Part shown: piece by piece, positions 34,084 to 47,365 of the stretch
Layout of the letters: each line of letters opens with the position of its first letter
Numbering within the stretch: position 1 is the first letter of the stretch
Assembly (NCBI RefSeq): GCF_019320115.1
Contig: NC_089586.1
Location: 3,310,804 to 3,374,803, forward strand
Source of the DNA: Miscanthus floridulus
Taxonomy: Eukaryota > Streptophyta > Magnoliopsida > Poales > Poaceae
Direction: 5' to 3'
Length of the DNA stretch: 64,000 bases
Program-made: the position numbers and the translations under genes
Notes under the pieces: generated by a model
Databases searched by the model: none
Told to the model about the DNA's origin: nothing
Seen by the model: the letters and a program-made list of their open reading frames with translations, nothing else

Positions 34084-36034
34084 TGAAAGGTCCTAATATG
34101 GCTAGAGGGGGAGTGAATAGCCTATTTAAAAATCTACAAACCGACTAGAGCAATTTGATTAGTATAACAAATAGCAAAATGCAAACTTGCTCTAGCTCTA
34201 CAAGGGTTGCAAGCCACCTATCCAACAATTCTAGTTATTATGATCACTAGACACACAATTTACAAGGTCACTACTCACTAAGAGCTCTCACAATTGCTAC
34301 ACTAAAGAGCTCCACTAGATGAACTTAATCCACAAAGCAAATTCTCAATTCTAGCTACACTAAAGAGCTTATTATAGCTAGTTTGTGGAAATGTAAATGA
34401 GTAAGTGAGGTGATTATACCGCCACATAGAGGAGTGAACCAATCACAAGATGAATACTTTATCAATCACCGGGAGAATACCAAAGGTCAAGAGACAACCA
34501 ATTTTCTCCTGAGGTTCATGTGCTTGCCAACACGCTACATCCCCGTTGTGTCAACCAACACTTGGTGGTTCGGCAGCTAAGAGGTGTTGCACGAACCTCG
34601 TCCACACAATTGGACACTATAAGAACCTACCCACAAGTGAGGTAACTCAATGACACAAGCAATTTGCTAGAGTTACCTTTCAGCACTCCATCGAGAAGGT
34701 ACAGATCCCCTCACAATCGCCGGAGATGGCCACGAACAATCATCAACTTATGCCAATCCTCCTCCGCTGCTCTAAGCCATCTAGGTGGTGGCAACCACTA
34801 AGAGAAATAAGTGAATCTCATAGCGAAACACAAATACTAAGTGCCTCTAGATGCAATCACTCAAGCAATGCACTTGGATTCTCTCCCAATCTTACAATGA
34901 TGATGGATCAATGATAGAGATGAGTGGGAGAGCTTTTGCTATGCTCACAAGGTTGCTATGTCAATGCAAAATGGCCAAGAGCATGAGCTAGAGTTGGCCA
35001 TGGGGCTTAAATAGAAGTCTCCACAAAATAGAGTCATTGTACTCTTTCACTGGGCACAACATAGGGTGACCAGACGCTCCAGTCAAATCGACCGAACGTT
35101 GGACCTTAGCGTCCGGTCATGCGATGCGTGCGATGTGTCCCCTCTCTTCAAATGTTGATCGCCTGATCTCAACAGTCAAGTGATGACCGGACGCAGTAGC
35201 CCAAAGTGACCAGACGCTGAACCCAAGTGTCCGGTCATTTTCGGTAAGCATCCAGAGATGACTTTTACGACTGGACGTGTCCGGTCATGCTCGACCGGAC
35301 ACACCCAGCGTTCGGTCACACAGCAACTCCCCTATGCGCTGCCATGTCAGCAGGACCAGACACAACCTTCCAGCGTCTGGTCACTAAGTGACCCAGCGTC
35401 CGGTCAGAGACTGACGCCAGTGTCTTCATGCTTCACCTAACTAGACACATCGGTCCAACCGAGACCAGCATCCAGTCACTTATAGTGACTTCTGTCTTTT
35501 CTATCTAGGGCGCCGGTGGCACCATCGGACTGTCCGCACTCTATGGGCGGACACTCCACTGGTGAAGTTCCTAACCCTTGCTCCAATGTGCCAACCACCA
35601 AGTGTGTCACCTTGTGCACATGTGTTAGCATATTTTCACAAACATTTTCAAGGGTGTTAGCACTCCACTTGATCCTAAATGCATATGCAATGAGTTAGAG
35701 CATCTAGTGGCACTTTGATAACCACATTTCAATACGAGTTTCACTCCTCTTAATAGTATGGCTATCAATCCTAAATGTGATCACACTCACTAAGTGTCTC
35801 GATCACTAAAACAAAATAGCACCTACTATTTATACCTTTGCCTTGAGCCTTTTGTTTTTCCCTTTCTTCTTTTCCAAGTTCAAGCATTTGATCATCACCA
35901 TGCCATTACCATCACCATGATCTTTACCATTGCTTCATTACTTGGAGTAGTGCTACCTATCTCATAATCACTTTGATAAACTAGGTTAGCACTTAGGGTT
36001 TCATCAATTAACCAAAAACAAACTAGAGCTTTCA
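34084..36034 (-). repeat. 5' LTR of copia D
   Basis: Pair of 25633-27582. The TATA-like box is the complement of 35007-35013 and the GACCGGACGC cluster is at about 35065-35480. Here the 18-bp palindrome is decayed by C-to-T changes near 35270. Confidence 0.92.
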
Positions 36035-36632
36035 CTAGTGGGCCACCCTAGGTCAGTCTCCAGAACAACCCTGGCATCTGCCGGGTTGCGGGTTAAGGAG
36101 CAGTGAAATGTCACATGAGGGCTATGCCGACCCCGTCACGAATGATGGACCCAAATTTCACTCGATCAAACTCGTTAGTGAGCTCACTGAGCATGTCACT
36201 CGAGCCCAAGCCATCGAGGTAAACGACATTAGCTCAGCCTCTTCGGTTGCGAGAAACCACGGACAGGGTAACACACAAAACTCAACCAACCCCTACTAAG
36301 AGCAAACAGGGCTCAGGGGCTCAAGACACCCAAAAATGCCTAAACTGCCTCGGCTGCGCCCAACGCGTGCACCCGACGCTAGGATCCACGGGCTCCATCT
36401 CGCCCGATCCCTAAACTACCTCAGCTGCGCCCGACACTAGGTTCCGCGAGCTTCATCTCGCTCGATCCCTAAACTGCCTTGGCTATGCCCGATGCATGCA
36501 CCCAACACCAGGATCCGTGAGCTCCGTCTCGCTCGATCCCTAAACTGCCTTGGCTATGCCTGACGTGTGTGCCCGATGCTAGGATCTGCAAGCTCCATCT
36601 CGCCTGATCCCTAAACTACCTCGACTGTGCCC
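36035..36632 (+). repeat. Gypsy C 3' region with a tandem repeat of about 70 bp
   Basis: From about 36335 to 36632 a unit containing CGATCCCTAAACTGCCTCGG and GCTCCATCTCGC recurs about four times with drift. The array continues after copia E at 56113-56330, so E inserted into it. 36090-36230 is a diverged copy of 25105-25215. No gene. Confidence 0.75.
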
Positions 36633-38118
36633 TGAAAGGATCAAGATGCCCAAGAGGGGAGGTGAATTGGGATAATTACAAATTTCTTTGCAATAATCAA
36701 ATCCTATGGTTAGCCCAATTAACCACTTGTGCCTAGAAAGTGTTTCTATTGATCTAACACACAAAAGTTTAGCACCCTAAGTTCCAATCCTACTCTAGCA
36801 TGACAATTCTAGGAATGTAAAAGACAAGTATTGAATTGCTCAAAGTAAATGCTTAAAGTAAACAGAGGAGAAGGAATGCGGTGATGTTTTGTCGAGGTAT
36901 CGGAGAGTCGCCACTTCCCACTAGTCCTTGTTGGAGCACCCGTGCAAGGGTGTAGCTCCCCCTTGATCCGCACAAGGATCAAGTGCTCTCTATGGGTTGA
37001 TTCTTTGACACTCTGTCGCGGTGAATCACCCACAACCGCTCACAACTTGAGTTGGGTCACCCACAAGCTCCACCGGATGATCACCAAGCTCCCAATCACC
37101 ACCAAGCCGTCTAGGTGATGGCGATCACCAAGAGTAACAAGCACGAACTCTCACTTGACCACGACAAGCCTAATGAGAAGGGTGGATGCACACTTTGCTA
37201 CTCTTGCTTTGCTAATGAGGGCTCTCTTTGGGATTCTCAAATCTCAATCACCTCACTAGGACCTTGCTCTTCTTGGCACTCTCAAACATGTTTCTCAGCT
37301 ATTGGAATGAGCAAAAGTACCCCCAGACATGAATGGAGGTGGTATTTATAACATGGGCTGAAAAACAAACCGTTATGTGCCTCTGCGGGGTGACCAAACA
37401 CTCCGGTCATGTTGACTAGACGCGTCGGTCAGTTTACCCCAAACTCTAGTGTTTACAGTGTGACCGGACGCTGGCCAGCGTCCGATCAGCACTGACCGGA
37501 CATGTTCAGTCGAAATTTTCCCTTTTTGAAACCTTACTGGAGTCGACCGGACACTAGCCCTCAGCGTTCGGTCACATGACCTCTCAGCGTTCGGTTGCAC
37601 CAGACGAAAACACCTCGGTCAAATGAACTGACCGGACCCTAAGCCAGCGTCCAGTCACACTGAAGCCAGCGTCCGGTCAGTATTTGACCCTCCATTCACT
37701 TCCAACTCTCGATCACATGTGAATGAAGTTTGATCCATTGGATCTAAGGACTATTTTGGAGCTACCTAGTGCTAGTTTTAGCAAGTGTGCACCACACCTA
37801 ACCCACTAGACTCACCTAGGTCAAGCTACCCATTCGTACCCCCCTTAATAGTATGACCAAAGGAAAAACAAAGTCATAAACTACTCTAAGTGTCACTCCA
37901 ACTCTAATCAACACTTAGAACTAGTCCATCCTTAACCTTGTCGTCCATCCTTTAAAAACCAAAATGATTTCCATCATAGGGGCATGACCATCATGATAGC
38001 CCAATCAATCTCTATTACCGTGACCTAACTTAATTGCCTCTACAAAACACACATTAGTCACAGTAATCATGTATTATCATTAATCACTAAAACCCAACTA
38101 GGGGCCTAGATGCTTTCA
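36633..38118 (-). repeat. 3' LTR of copia E
   Basis: TGAAAGGATC...TGCTTTCA on the plus strand. A TATA box (complement of TATTTATA, 37343-37350) lies about 40 bp from a GACCGGACGC cluster at 37391-37690. Confidence 0.92.
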
Positions 38119-38545
38119 ATCTTCCCCTTTTTAGTGATTGATGACAATACCACCTCGAGTATGTGAAAGAGATTAGGTTTTTGACATGCTTGATTCATAT
38201 AAGCTTTTGGCAATAAGAACAAAAGTGTTAGGGAAGCTTATATGACCCAAGCCAACATGATGTACTCAAAGAATATGAAATAAGCATGAGTACTAGTAAT
38301 AAAGCTCATTTGTATTGGAGTAAAAACGTGGAAGCAAGAGCAAATGAGCTTAGCACAAATGATATGACATGTAAATAATTCAAAGTAGAGAGCACACATG
38401 TCATATATCATGATTGCATAGATATCATTATCACATAAATAGTTTAATGCATAAAAGTAAGCACACGACGAATGCATAATAGTGTATCACATATAAAAAC
38501 TCCAAATGTAATAGATAAGCTAATAGATAAACTAAGCTCCCCCCC
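38119..38545 (-). other. Polypurine tract and trailer of copia E
   Basis: The complement of 38119-38132 (AAAAGGGGAAGAT) abuts the 3' LTR as the polypurine tract. The rest, up to the accessory gene's end near 38546, is AT-rich and non-coding. Confidence 0.7.
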
Positions 38546-41118
38546 CTAGATATGTCGCTCCCCTAAGTCTAACATACTCAATCTCTCTCCCCCTTTGGCG
38601 TCAAACACCAAAACCTAAGGGTCGGTCGGTGGGGCTGCAGCGGACGAGTCGAGCGCTGAGGTATGAGGAGCAAGCTAGAACTGGGCACCATCATCATTGG
38701 ACCCTAAGCTCTGAGTAGTCTAACCCTCTATAGCTGGTAGTGAAGCTAAAGCAATCTGGGTCGGATCAGAGACTGGAGCTACTGTAGACTCTACAGGGAT
38801 AACTATAGCAACTGGCTCTGATGATGACACTTAGGAAGGGAGCATCTCTGTAGTCCTGGTAATAGGTGCAGCTATAGAAGGACTTGGGACATGTAGATAT
38901 GGAGGAGTGGGCTGCCCTGTCAACTCACTGAAGGATGCACCAAGGCTCCTGGACACTGTAGGCTCTGGCACTAGCAGTGAGGACATCTCAGCCGGTGTGA
39001 AGCCCGTCTAAAGAGGTGTGAACTACAGGGCTATCACTAGCGAAGCAAAATACTGGGACACCTGCTCTGTAGGTGAAGCAAACTATGTTGGTGGCTATCC
39101 CTAACTCTGAAGCCCACTAGGATGTAAAGCTGGAGTCATAGAAGTAGTGGCCATCTGACCAAGCTAGGGCGAAGGCTATGGCGGTGGAGCCCCAATAGCT
39201 GTCACAACATGCTGCATAAATCCAAGTAGCTACTGCTACATGAGGATCTGTTGGTGATGCATGGCCTACTGCTGCTGCTGCTGCTACTATAGAGCCTACA
39301 TCTGCTGCTGAATAGCTAGCTGCTGTCTCTAAAACTCATCTTGCCGAGTCTAGAACTGTGCAGAAGTGGCAGCGGTCTCCTGAGCCTGGCGTGTCTGATC
39401 CTATCTCATCCGCTCAAGTATAGCAAGGAGAGCGAGGTCTGTCTGTGGTGTAGGTGGAGCTAAACTGGAGCTGCCGGCCTCATGATCATGTCGACATGTA
39501 GACATTTGAGGAATGTCCTGGTAGTCCTTGTCTAAGCTTTCACTGGGGTCGCTCTCAATCATCCCCTCCTGCTGAGCAAGCTCCTCCTCCTCAGTAGCTA
39601 CAATACCCCTGATAATAGCATCTGCTGGGCTATAGTCTCTAGTATATCTGGATGATGGCACGGCTGACTAGGTGCCTATGGTGTACTATGGTGGATCATC
39701 TGAGTTAGGTTGTATGTAGGGAACTCTATAGTAGCACCACTATACTCATCTAGCATCTCAGGCGGCCTCACTATAACTGCCTTATGAATAAGAAATGTGA
39801 TCCAATGGGCATAGGGCAACTGTCGATGACCTCTGAACCCCTCAGCAATAGTATCCTCTATCTCTGAAAGAAGGAGATCCCAAATGTCAAACACTATCTG
39901 CTGCATCAGAGAGTTGAGAAGCCATAGCTATAAGCAAGTCAAGCCCTCGCGATACACCATCCTCAGAATCAAGGTCCTCCTCATAATGGGTCCTCCTCAT
40001 AATGGCATTCAGCACTCTAGCTGTAGGAGTGAGATCACTAGGAGTCCTGCTCAACCCCTCGCCAAAAGGCTCCTTGAAGCAGTGGTGAACCAAATCTATG
40101 GGAGGCACCATACCGCCATGAGAGCGTCTAGGAGGCACTGTCTGTCCATAGCAAACATCATGTAACCTAACAGGCTGCTCCTAAAGCCTGAGTATCTCCC
40201 TGACCCTAGTGCTCATCAGTTTATAATCTCTGCCTCTGAATGCAAAGTGAATGTATATATGCTGTGGGTCAATCCATAGTGTAGCATAGAACTGATGGAC
40301 CCAAGATGGAACATATAATCATGTCCATCCAATCAAGTCTGTCAGCCCTGGCAGATATGTAAGGTAGGGGTGAATGTGCTCTCCAGCTACTGCAACTATA
40401 GACTCAATGTTGCACACCCTCTGAGGTCTGAATACAACTCCACTGATAAGATATGTATTGTAGAAATCCTCCTGGAGTGGTATGTAGAAGTCCTCTGATG
40501 CTCTGTCATCCCTCCTTGGTGGAACCATTGCTCAAACTCCACAAACCTAAGCTGCTGCACCTGCTTGGCCGTGGTGGCCCTCAAGTCCAAGTGTGTCATA
40601 GGAAGCAGACCCTGTGGTCTAGATGGTGAACGAGAACCCCTCTGCTATGTATCTACCCTTGGCGTGACTAGAGCACGGGTACGACTAGAGCAGTGAAGCT
40701 ATGGCTAAGGTGCCTGCTCTATCTCCTTGACCTGCTGTCCCTCCTAAGTCTGCTCTATTGACGGTGCCTGCTACTGTGACTCCCCCTAAGGCTAACCCTC
40801 ATCGATGGCAACACGCCGACCTCCAATCATGAGAGTCCCAGCTAGACCACCATGAAGGCGCTCAACCTGCTCAAGTGTAGCCCTTGCTTCTGGTGAAAGC
40901 TGATCAGCAATCCATACTCCAGTGCAAGCACCTCCTCTCTCGGCATGCTCTGCAACCTCTACAACTATGGCTGCTCTAGCTATCTCTGTATCTGGGTACT
41001 TGTGCTTCTTTGTTGCTGTCTTCTTTATTGCCTTGCCTTTTGGATCTATAGGCAAGCGAGGCAGACGCCTCAGATCCTCATCACTTGGACCACCTCCGGC
41101 ATTCTTGACATGAGCCAT
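38546..41118 (-). pseudogene. Accessory ORF of copia E (putative plant transposon protein type)
   Basis: A single ancestral reading frame of roughly 850 aa, now broken by many TAG stops and at least one frameshift (near 40525). It is read in the same direction as pol, between RNase H and the 3' LTR. The chosen ATG (41118) gives MAHVKNAGGG and a Lys-rich segment. The middle (about 40600-39700) has a conserved-looking globular part with FYATLWIDPQHIYIHFAFRG, LPYAHWITFLI and acidic loops, which resembles the putative plant transposon protein domain seen in many plant repeats (from memory, not searched). The C-terminal third is Gln-rich and low-complexity. It has no signal peptide and no obvious membrane segments, so it does not look like an envelope protein. 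Its own leader contains an intron (41252-41362, GT-AG). Function unknown. Confidence 0.6.
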
Positions 41119-41663
41119 CTGACAAGGACTACTGCCTCTGACAAAGATCAACTGCTACTGACACTTTCAAGGCTTGGCCTTGATCTGTACTCATGAGCTT
41201 GGCCCCGAGTTGACTGACAACTGCAAACACGATCTCAATGGCATCGACTCGCTGCATGATAGAATAGATAGGATATACAAATAATTTTAATTATGCATCT
41301 AGAGGTATGAAACCCTATGAAAGCAAGCAATTAGGTACGAAATAGAAACGTGGGCTTGCTACCTGATGAACCATCGATTTGAGAAGAGAAACGACACATG
41401 GGGAACCACCGAAACACGAGGCTAGGGTTAGGTTCAAACATCGCAACTTGCCACTGGATGGATCTAGCGATGTGGGTAGTGATCAATGCGGCTCAAGTGT
41501 GTGGAGCAGAGGCAAATCCTAGGGCACGGCGGCAGCATTGGAGCACGGGACGACGTCAGCGCTAGGGCAAGCGGCAGCGGAGCTGGAGCACGGGATGATG
41601 TCAGCGCTAGGGCAAGCGGTGTCGGCGCTGTGGTTGTGGTGCGAGCAGGGCACTGCGGCGACA
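41119..41663 (-). promoter_or_regulatory. Leader and intron of the accessory gene
   Basis: On the minus strand a CAG|GTAGCA donor (exon end 41363) and a TATCATGCAG acceptor (exon start 41251) bound a 111-bp AT-rich intron. Upstream is a GC-rich leader with a TAACCCTAGC telo-box-like motif at 41421-41430. F2 is inserted at 41664-41668. Splicing is inferred from sequence only. Confidence 0.45.
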
Positions 41664-41668
41664 CTATG

Positions 41669-44042
41669 TGAAGGGTCGAGATGGTGGACTAGAGGGGGGG
41701 TGAATAGTCTTTTCTAAAACTTAATCGTGTCGGCTAACCGATACAAATGCGGAATTAAAACTATCGGTCTAGCCAAGACTATACCCCACTATATATGTTC
41801 ACTAGCACCTTGCAAAGATAACAATTATGCAACAAAGGTGCTGGGCTAGTTAGAGCTCTCCTAAACAATTCTAGGAGCAAGGTTACGCAAACCTATGCCA
41901 CTAGTACTTTAAGCAACAAGTGAGCTCCTACACATGCTAGTAAGCAAAAGCACAAAGCTAACTAAGCTCACTAGCAATGCTCAATAACAAGGCAACCAAT
42001 GCCTAATTAGAGAGCGCAAAAACTTAGCTACACAAACTAAGCAATGTGACTAACAAGGTTACTAAAACCAAATTAGCCACGCAAGGGAGCTACTTCTATG
42101 CTACACAAGCAAGAAGGTAATTAGCAAGCTACACAAGCTATCTAATTACAAGAGCAACTACACAAGCTTAATATGTATAAAAGTAATTGCAAGCTTGTGT
42201 AACGTGGATGCAAACCAACAGGAAGAATAAGGTTGACACGATGATTTTTCTCCCGAGATTCACGTGTTTGCCAACACGCTAGTCCCCGTTGTGTCGACCC
42301 CTCACTTGGTGGTTCAGCGGCTAATTAGCATCAACCGCTAAGCCCGCACGTCGAGCGCTGCAAGAACCTACCCCAGAAGTGAGGGTAGCTCAATGACACG
42401 CTTTACTAGAGTTGCTCTTCGTGGCTCCCGCAGGGCGAGCACAATGCCCCTCACAAGCACTTCTCCAGAGCGCCGCACAAGCTTCTTGCGCGCTTCGACG
42501 GAGACCACCACCAAGCCATCTAGGAGGTGGCAACCTCCAAGAGTAACAAGCACCACCGGCTTGCAACTCGATCACCTAGTGCCACTCGATGCAACCTCAT
42601 GATGCAATCGCACTAGAATCGCTCACTCACACAATCGAATGATCACTATCAAGTATATGTGTGATGGAGGGCTCCCAAGCACTCATAAGCATGGACACTA
42701 AGTCCCCTTAGGTGCTGTCTCTCGGCCATGGCCAAAGGCCACTTCTATTTATAGCCCCAAGGGCTAAACTAGCCGTTACCCCTTCACTGGGCAAAAATTG
42801 GGCCGACCGGACGCTCCGATCGTGTTGACCGGACGCTGGACCTCAGCGTCCGGTCGCCCGCAGACGACCACGTGTCCCGATTCCAACGGTCACTTGACCT
42901 GACCAGATGCAGTAGCTTCAACTGACCAGACGCTGAACCCCCAGCATCCGGTCGTTTCCAGTAAGGTTCCGACCTCGACCGTACGTGTCCGGTCACACTT
43001 GATCGGACGCAGCCCAACGTCCGGTCACACTCCAGCTTCTGCGTTACCATACGTCAGCCTGACCAGACACACCCTACCAACGTCTGGTGCTTTCAGACCC
43101 AGCGTCCGGTCAGTTGACCGACGCCAGCGTCTTCACGATCAACTCGTTTTCACTTCTAACTTCTTCACCCTTGCTCCAATGTGCCAACCACAAGAACTTG
43201 CATCCGGCGCAATAGAAAATAGGCATTCCATTTTCCTGAAAGAGAGAGGGACCCAAACCCATCTCACCCCTGCAAACACCACCTCCTTTGTAAATGTGCC
43301 AACATCACCAAGTGTACACCACCATGTGTATGTGTGTTAGCTTTTCACAATTATTTCCCAAAGGATGTTAGCCACTCAACTTGCCACGCCACTCGATCCT
43401 AGCGATGATGCAAAGTTAGATCACTCGAGTGGCACTAGATGACCGATATGCAAATAAGTTTGCCCCTCTTGATAGTACGGCCATCTATCCTAAACCCGGT
43501 CATAAACTTCTCTACACACCTATGACCGGTGAAATGAAATGCCCTAGGTTATACCTTTGCCTTGCGCATTCCATTCCATCACCTTCAATGTCGATGCAAC
43601 ACATGCACCAACACAATCAACAATGATATGATCTACTTCATATCATCACGTGATCATATTGGTTCATCAATCTTGACTTCACTTGCTCTTCATCGTTGCC
43701 ATCGTCCATCGGCGCTAAGTCTTGCTCAAGCTTCACCGCCACGCGGTCCATCACTCCAAAGCCTTTGACTTGCCCTTCACGCTTGCAACCGGTCTATCAA
43801 GCCAAGTCTTGTCTTGATCTTCTCCACCTTGATCACATGACTCAATGTCATCTCTCATGTGCATTTAAGCTCCTTCATCATCACATGTGTGAGCTTTGCA
43901 ACATCTCCAAGCCATTTCACCTTCATGGCATATGTTGCTCACACACATGTACCTGTGGACTAATCACCTATGTATCTCACATAAACACAATTAGTCCACC
44001 TAAGTTGTCACTCAATTACCAAAACCAAACAAGGACCTTTCA
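41669..44042 (-). mobile_element. Solo LTR F2, sister of F1, with perfect 5-bp target duplication
   Basis: A 2374-bp unit TGAAGGGTCG...GGACCTTTCA flanked by CTATG (41664-41668 and 44043-44047). It aligns with F1 along its length and has about 45 extra bp near 43240. TATA (complement of 42745-42753) and a GACCGGACGC cluster (42805-43115) are 52 bp apart, as in F1. It sits in the leader of E's accessory gene. Confidence 0.92.
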
Positions 44043-44245
44043 CTATGGCATGGGGCAATAAGCATGGCGGTGTGAGGAGATGCGTGGGCACGCGGGGATG
44101 GCGTCGTGGGGCACGGCGGCGTTGCTGGCGTGGCTGTGCGGGAGCGGCACAGAGGAGCATGGTGCGGATGCAACTACGACGGTGGCTAGGGATGGATCAT
44201 GGCGATGACAGCGCAGATGCAGAGTTGGCCGAGGTGGCGCTATGA

Positions 44246-44630
44246 TTATAAAGGGTCCCCCGCAGGATTGGATAAGGAAAGAGGAAAAGAGTTCGTATGC
44301 CGCACGAATCCTATTGACCGGACGCTTCGGTGGCAGCGACCGGACGCTGCCACCCAGCATCCGGTCGATTCTAGAGAGGTCCAAATCCTCTCGAATCATG
44401 ACCGGACGTGTCCGGTGGACACCGACCGGACGCAGCCAGAGTCCGGTCACCTTGCCTTGACGCCTTCTTGATCGACCGGACGCTGAAGCTCCATCTGACC
44501 GGACGCTGGGAAAACACTATTTCAGCATCTAGTCACTCCTTCTCGGTAGCTGTTCACCTCCTATGAACTGACCGGATGCTGGACATCAGTGTTCGATGTA
44601 GCGTCCGGTCACTCCTTTTCCAGCGAATCT
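44246..44630 (-). promoter_or_regulatory. LTR-like promoter of the accessory gene
   Basis: On the minus strand a cluster of GACCGGACGC and inverted units (44630 down to 44316) precedes a TTTATAAT box (44246-44253) by about 60 bp. The start of a GC-rich leader follows. The layout copies that of the LTR promoters here, but the position is internal and in sense with the accessory gene. Promoter activity is inference. Confidence 0.5.
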
Positions 44631-44997
44631 TCAAAGTCCTTCGTCCTGCCTGTTCCCAATCAAGTCCCAACTCAAATAAGATCTAAACACCAATTGGGAC
44701 TGATGTGAGTGACCTCTATCAAACCCTCATGTTTTTCAAAAATATTTTGCCTTAGGCTATAATTCTTTTTAAGAAAATAGGCAATAAGAGGGAAATTGAA
44801 GATAAATGACAAAACAATATTCATGCATATGTAATGTAATACTTGAAAGTAAATCTGGTTGCTTGTCAAGTTTGATCCAAGGTTAAGCTTCTTCACGCTT
44901 TTCAGTAGTTATCTTAACCATGTTAGACAAGCCCTATATGCATTATTATAAATTAAACATGTTGTATATTACAATGAATGCAAGGGACAACACAAGC
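44631..44997 (-). other. Non-coding link between pol and the accessory promoter in E
   Basis: Matches 20330-20838 of element B in reverse complement. No gene seen. Confidence 0.6.
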
Positions 44998-47365
44998 TCA
45001 TCTTTTAGTAAAGTTGCTAAAATCAAGCACATTGAGCTCATTCCGCAATCTACAAAATGTTGCCTCATCTAGTGGTTTAGTGAAGATATCCGCCAATTGA
45101 TCCTCGGTCCTTACACCTTCTAGTGATATATCATTTTTAGCAACATGATCTCTAAGAAAGTGATGGCGAATATCTATGTGCTTGGTGCGAGAGTGTTGAA
45201 CCAAATTATTTGCAAGTTTTACCGCACTTTCATTGTCAAATAAAAGAAGTACTTTTTTCTAGAACTATACCATAGTCTAGCAAAGTTTGTTTCATATAAA
45301 GTATTTGTGCACAACAAGCATCCGCGGCAATGTATTCCGCTTCGGCGGTGGACAAGGCCACACTATTTTGCTTCTTGGAGGACCAAGACACAAGTGATCT
45401 ACCAAGCAAATGGCACCCTCCGGATGTGCTTTTTCTATCAACTTTACAACCGGCATAATCCAAATCAAAATAGACAACTAACTCAAATATTGCTCCTTTG
45501 GGATACCAAAGGCCAATGCTTGGTGTGTGCTTAAGATATCTAAGGATTTTTTTTACGGCAATTAAATGAGTTTCCTTAGGATTAGCTTGAAATCTAGCAC
45601 ACATACACACACTAAACATGATGTTGGGCCTAGATGCGGTCAAATATAACAAGCTACCAATCATAGAGTGGTAGAGAGTTTGATCAACCGTGTTACCTTC
45701 CTCATCTAGGTTGAGATGTTCATTAGTTGGCATTGGTGTCTTGATTGGCTTATATTCACCCATCTTGAATCTCTTGAGAAGATCATTTGTATATTTCTCT
45801 TGAGAGATGAAAATCCGTTCTTTCATTTGCTTGACTTGAAAACCAAGAAAGAATGTAAGCTCTCCAATCATTGACATCTTGAACTTCTTCGACATCAATT
45901 CACCAAACTCTTTGCAAGATTCTTCATTTGATGATCCAAAGATGATATCATCAACATACACTTAACAAATGAAGATGTGCCCATCAAGCTTCTTGGTGAA
46001 TAGTGTGGTATCGACCTTCCTAATGGTGAAGCCCTTCTCAATGAGGAAGTCCTGAAGGCACTCATACCAAGCTCTTGGGGCTTGCTTAAGTCCATATAAC
46101 GCCTTGGACAACCTATAAACATGATTAGGATATCTAGGGTCTTCAAACTCGAGAGGTTGATCAACATAGACTAGTTCATTAATAAAGCCATTTAAAACAG
46201 CACTTTTCACATCCATTTAATAAAGTTTCATTTCATGATGTGATGCATATGCAAGAAGGATACGAATGGCTTCTAGTCTTGCAACCGATGCAAACGTCTC
46301 TCCAAAATCCAAACCTTCAACTTGAGAGAACCCCTTTGCTATTAATCTTGCCTTATTCCTCATGACAACGCCTTGATCATCTTGCTTGTTGCAGAACACC
46401 CACTTTGTTCCAATGACTCTTGCACCTTGTGGTTGCTCTTTAAGAGTCTAAACTTCATTGCGGATGAAGTTGTTCAACTCTTCATGCATGGCATTTATCC
46501 AATCCGGATCTTGAAGAGCTTCTTCTACCTTAGTGGGCTCATAGCAAGAGATAAAAGAGTGATGAGCAATAAATGAAGCAAGTTTTTGTGATTGAGTCAT
46601 TACACCCTTTGATGGACTCCCTATGATAAGATCTTGTGGATGATCTTATAGTAGAGGTGTATTTCTTCTATTGACCACTTGAGGAGGAGGTTGTGGAGCA
46701 TTAACATCTTGTGCTTGTACCACCATTTGATCATGGGAGACATGAGTGTCTTCATTTTCTACTCTCCCATCTTTATCACCATCTTGTGGCACACTTGATG
46801 AAGAAGGTGGATCAATCACTTGTACATTATCTTCATCATCTTTAGGCTTGATGTCTCCAACCAGAATGTTCTTCATAGCCTCCCTTAATGGTTCATCACC
46901 TACATCATCAAGATTCTCATGTGCTCCTTGGGAGCCGTTAGATTCATCAAATTCCACACCATATGTTTCTTCAACCAAGCCGGTGGCATGATTAAATACT
47001 CTATATGCTTTAGACTTTGATGAGTAACCAATAAGAAAACTAATATCACAACGTCTTTGAAACTTCCCTAGGTGTTGCCGCTTCTTGTAGATGTGGCATT
47101 TGCAACCAAACACCCTAAAGACGGAGACATCCGACTTCTTCTCATTGAGCAACTCATAAGGTGTCTTACCAAGGAACTTTTGAAGGAATAGACAATTTGA
47201 TGCATAGCATACGGTGTTGATAGCTTCCGCCCATAGAGCTTCGAGGGTGTTGTACTCATCAAGCATTGTTCTTGCAAGAGTGATCAATGTCCGGTTCTTC
47301 CTCTCAACTACACCATTTTGTTGAGGAATATATGTTGCGGAGACCTCATGCTTGATCTCAACTTC

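Larger units (their letters stand above)
25633..36034 (-). mobile_element. Ty1/copia element D, complete, SIRE/Maximus type
   Basis: Two LTRs of 1950 and 1951 bp (25633-27582, 34084-36034) flank gag and pol on the minus strand; total 10,402 bp. The primer-binding site (34069-34081) and polypurine tract (27583-27596) sit at the expected places. By eye the LTRs differ at about 4-5% over the first 200 bp, so insertion was probably one to two million years ago (inference from usual grass rates). Flanks CCAGC and CTAGT differ by two transitions and may be a decayed target duplication. Unlike E it has no accessory ORF between pol and the 3' LTR. Confidence 0.92.

Noticed and set aside
38546..41118. 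Accessory ORF of E as an envelope gene (endogenous retrovirus)
   Set aside because: No signal peptide, fusion-like or membrane segment is visible; the middle part looks like a plant transposon-associated domain.
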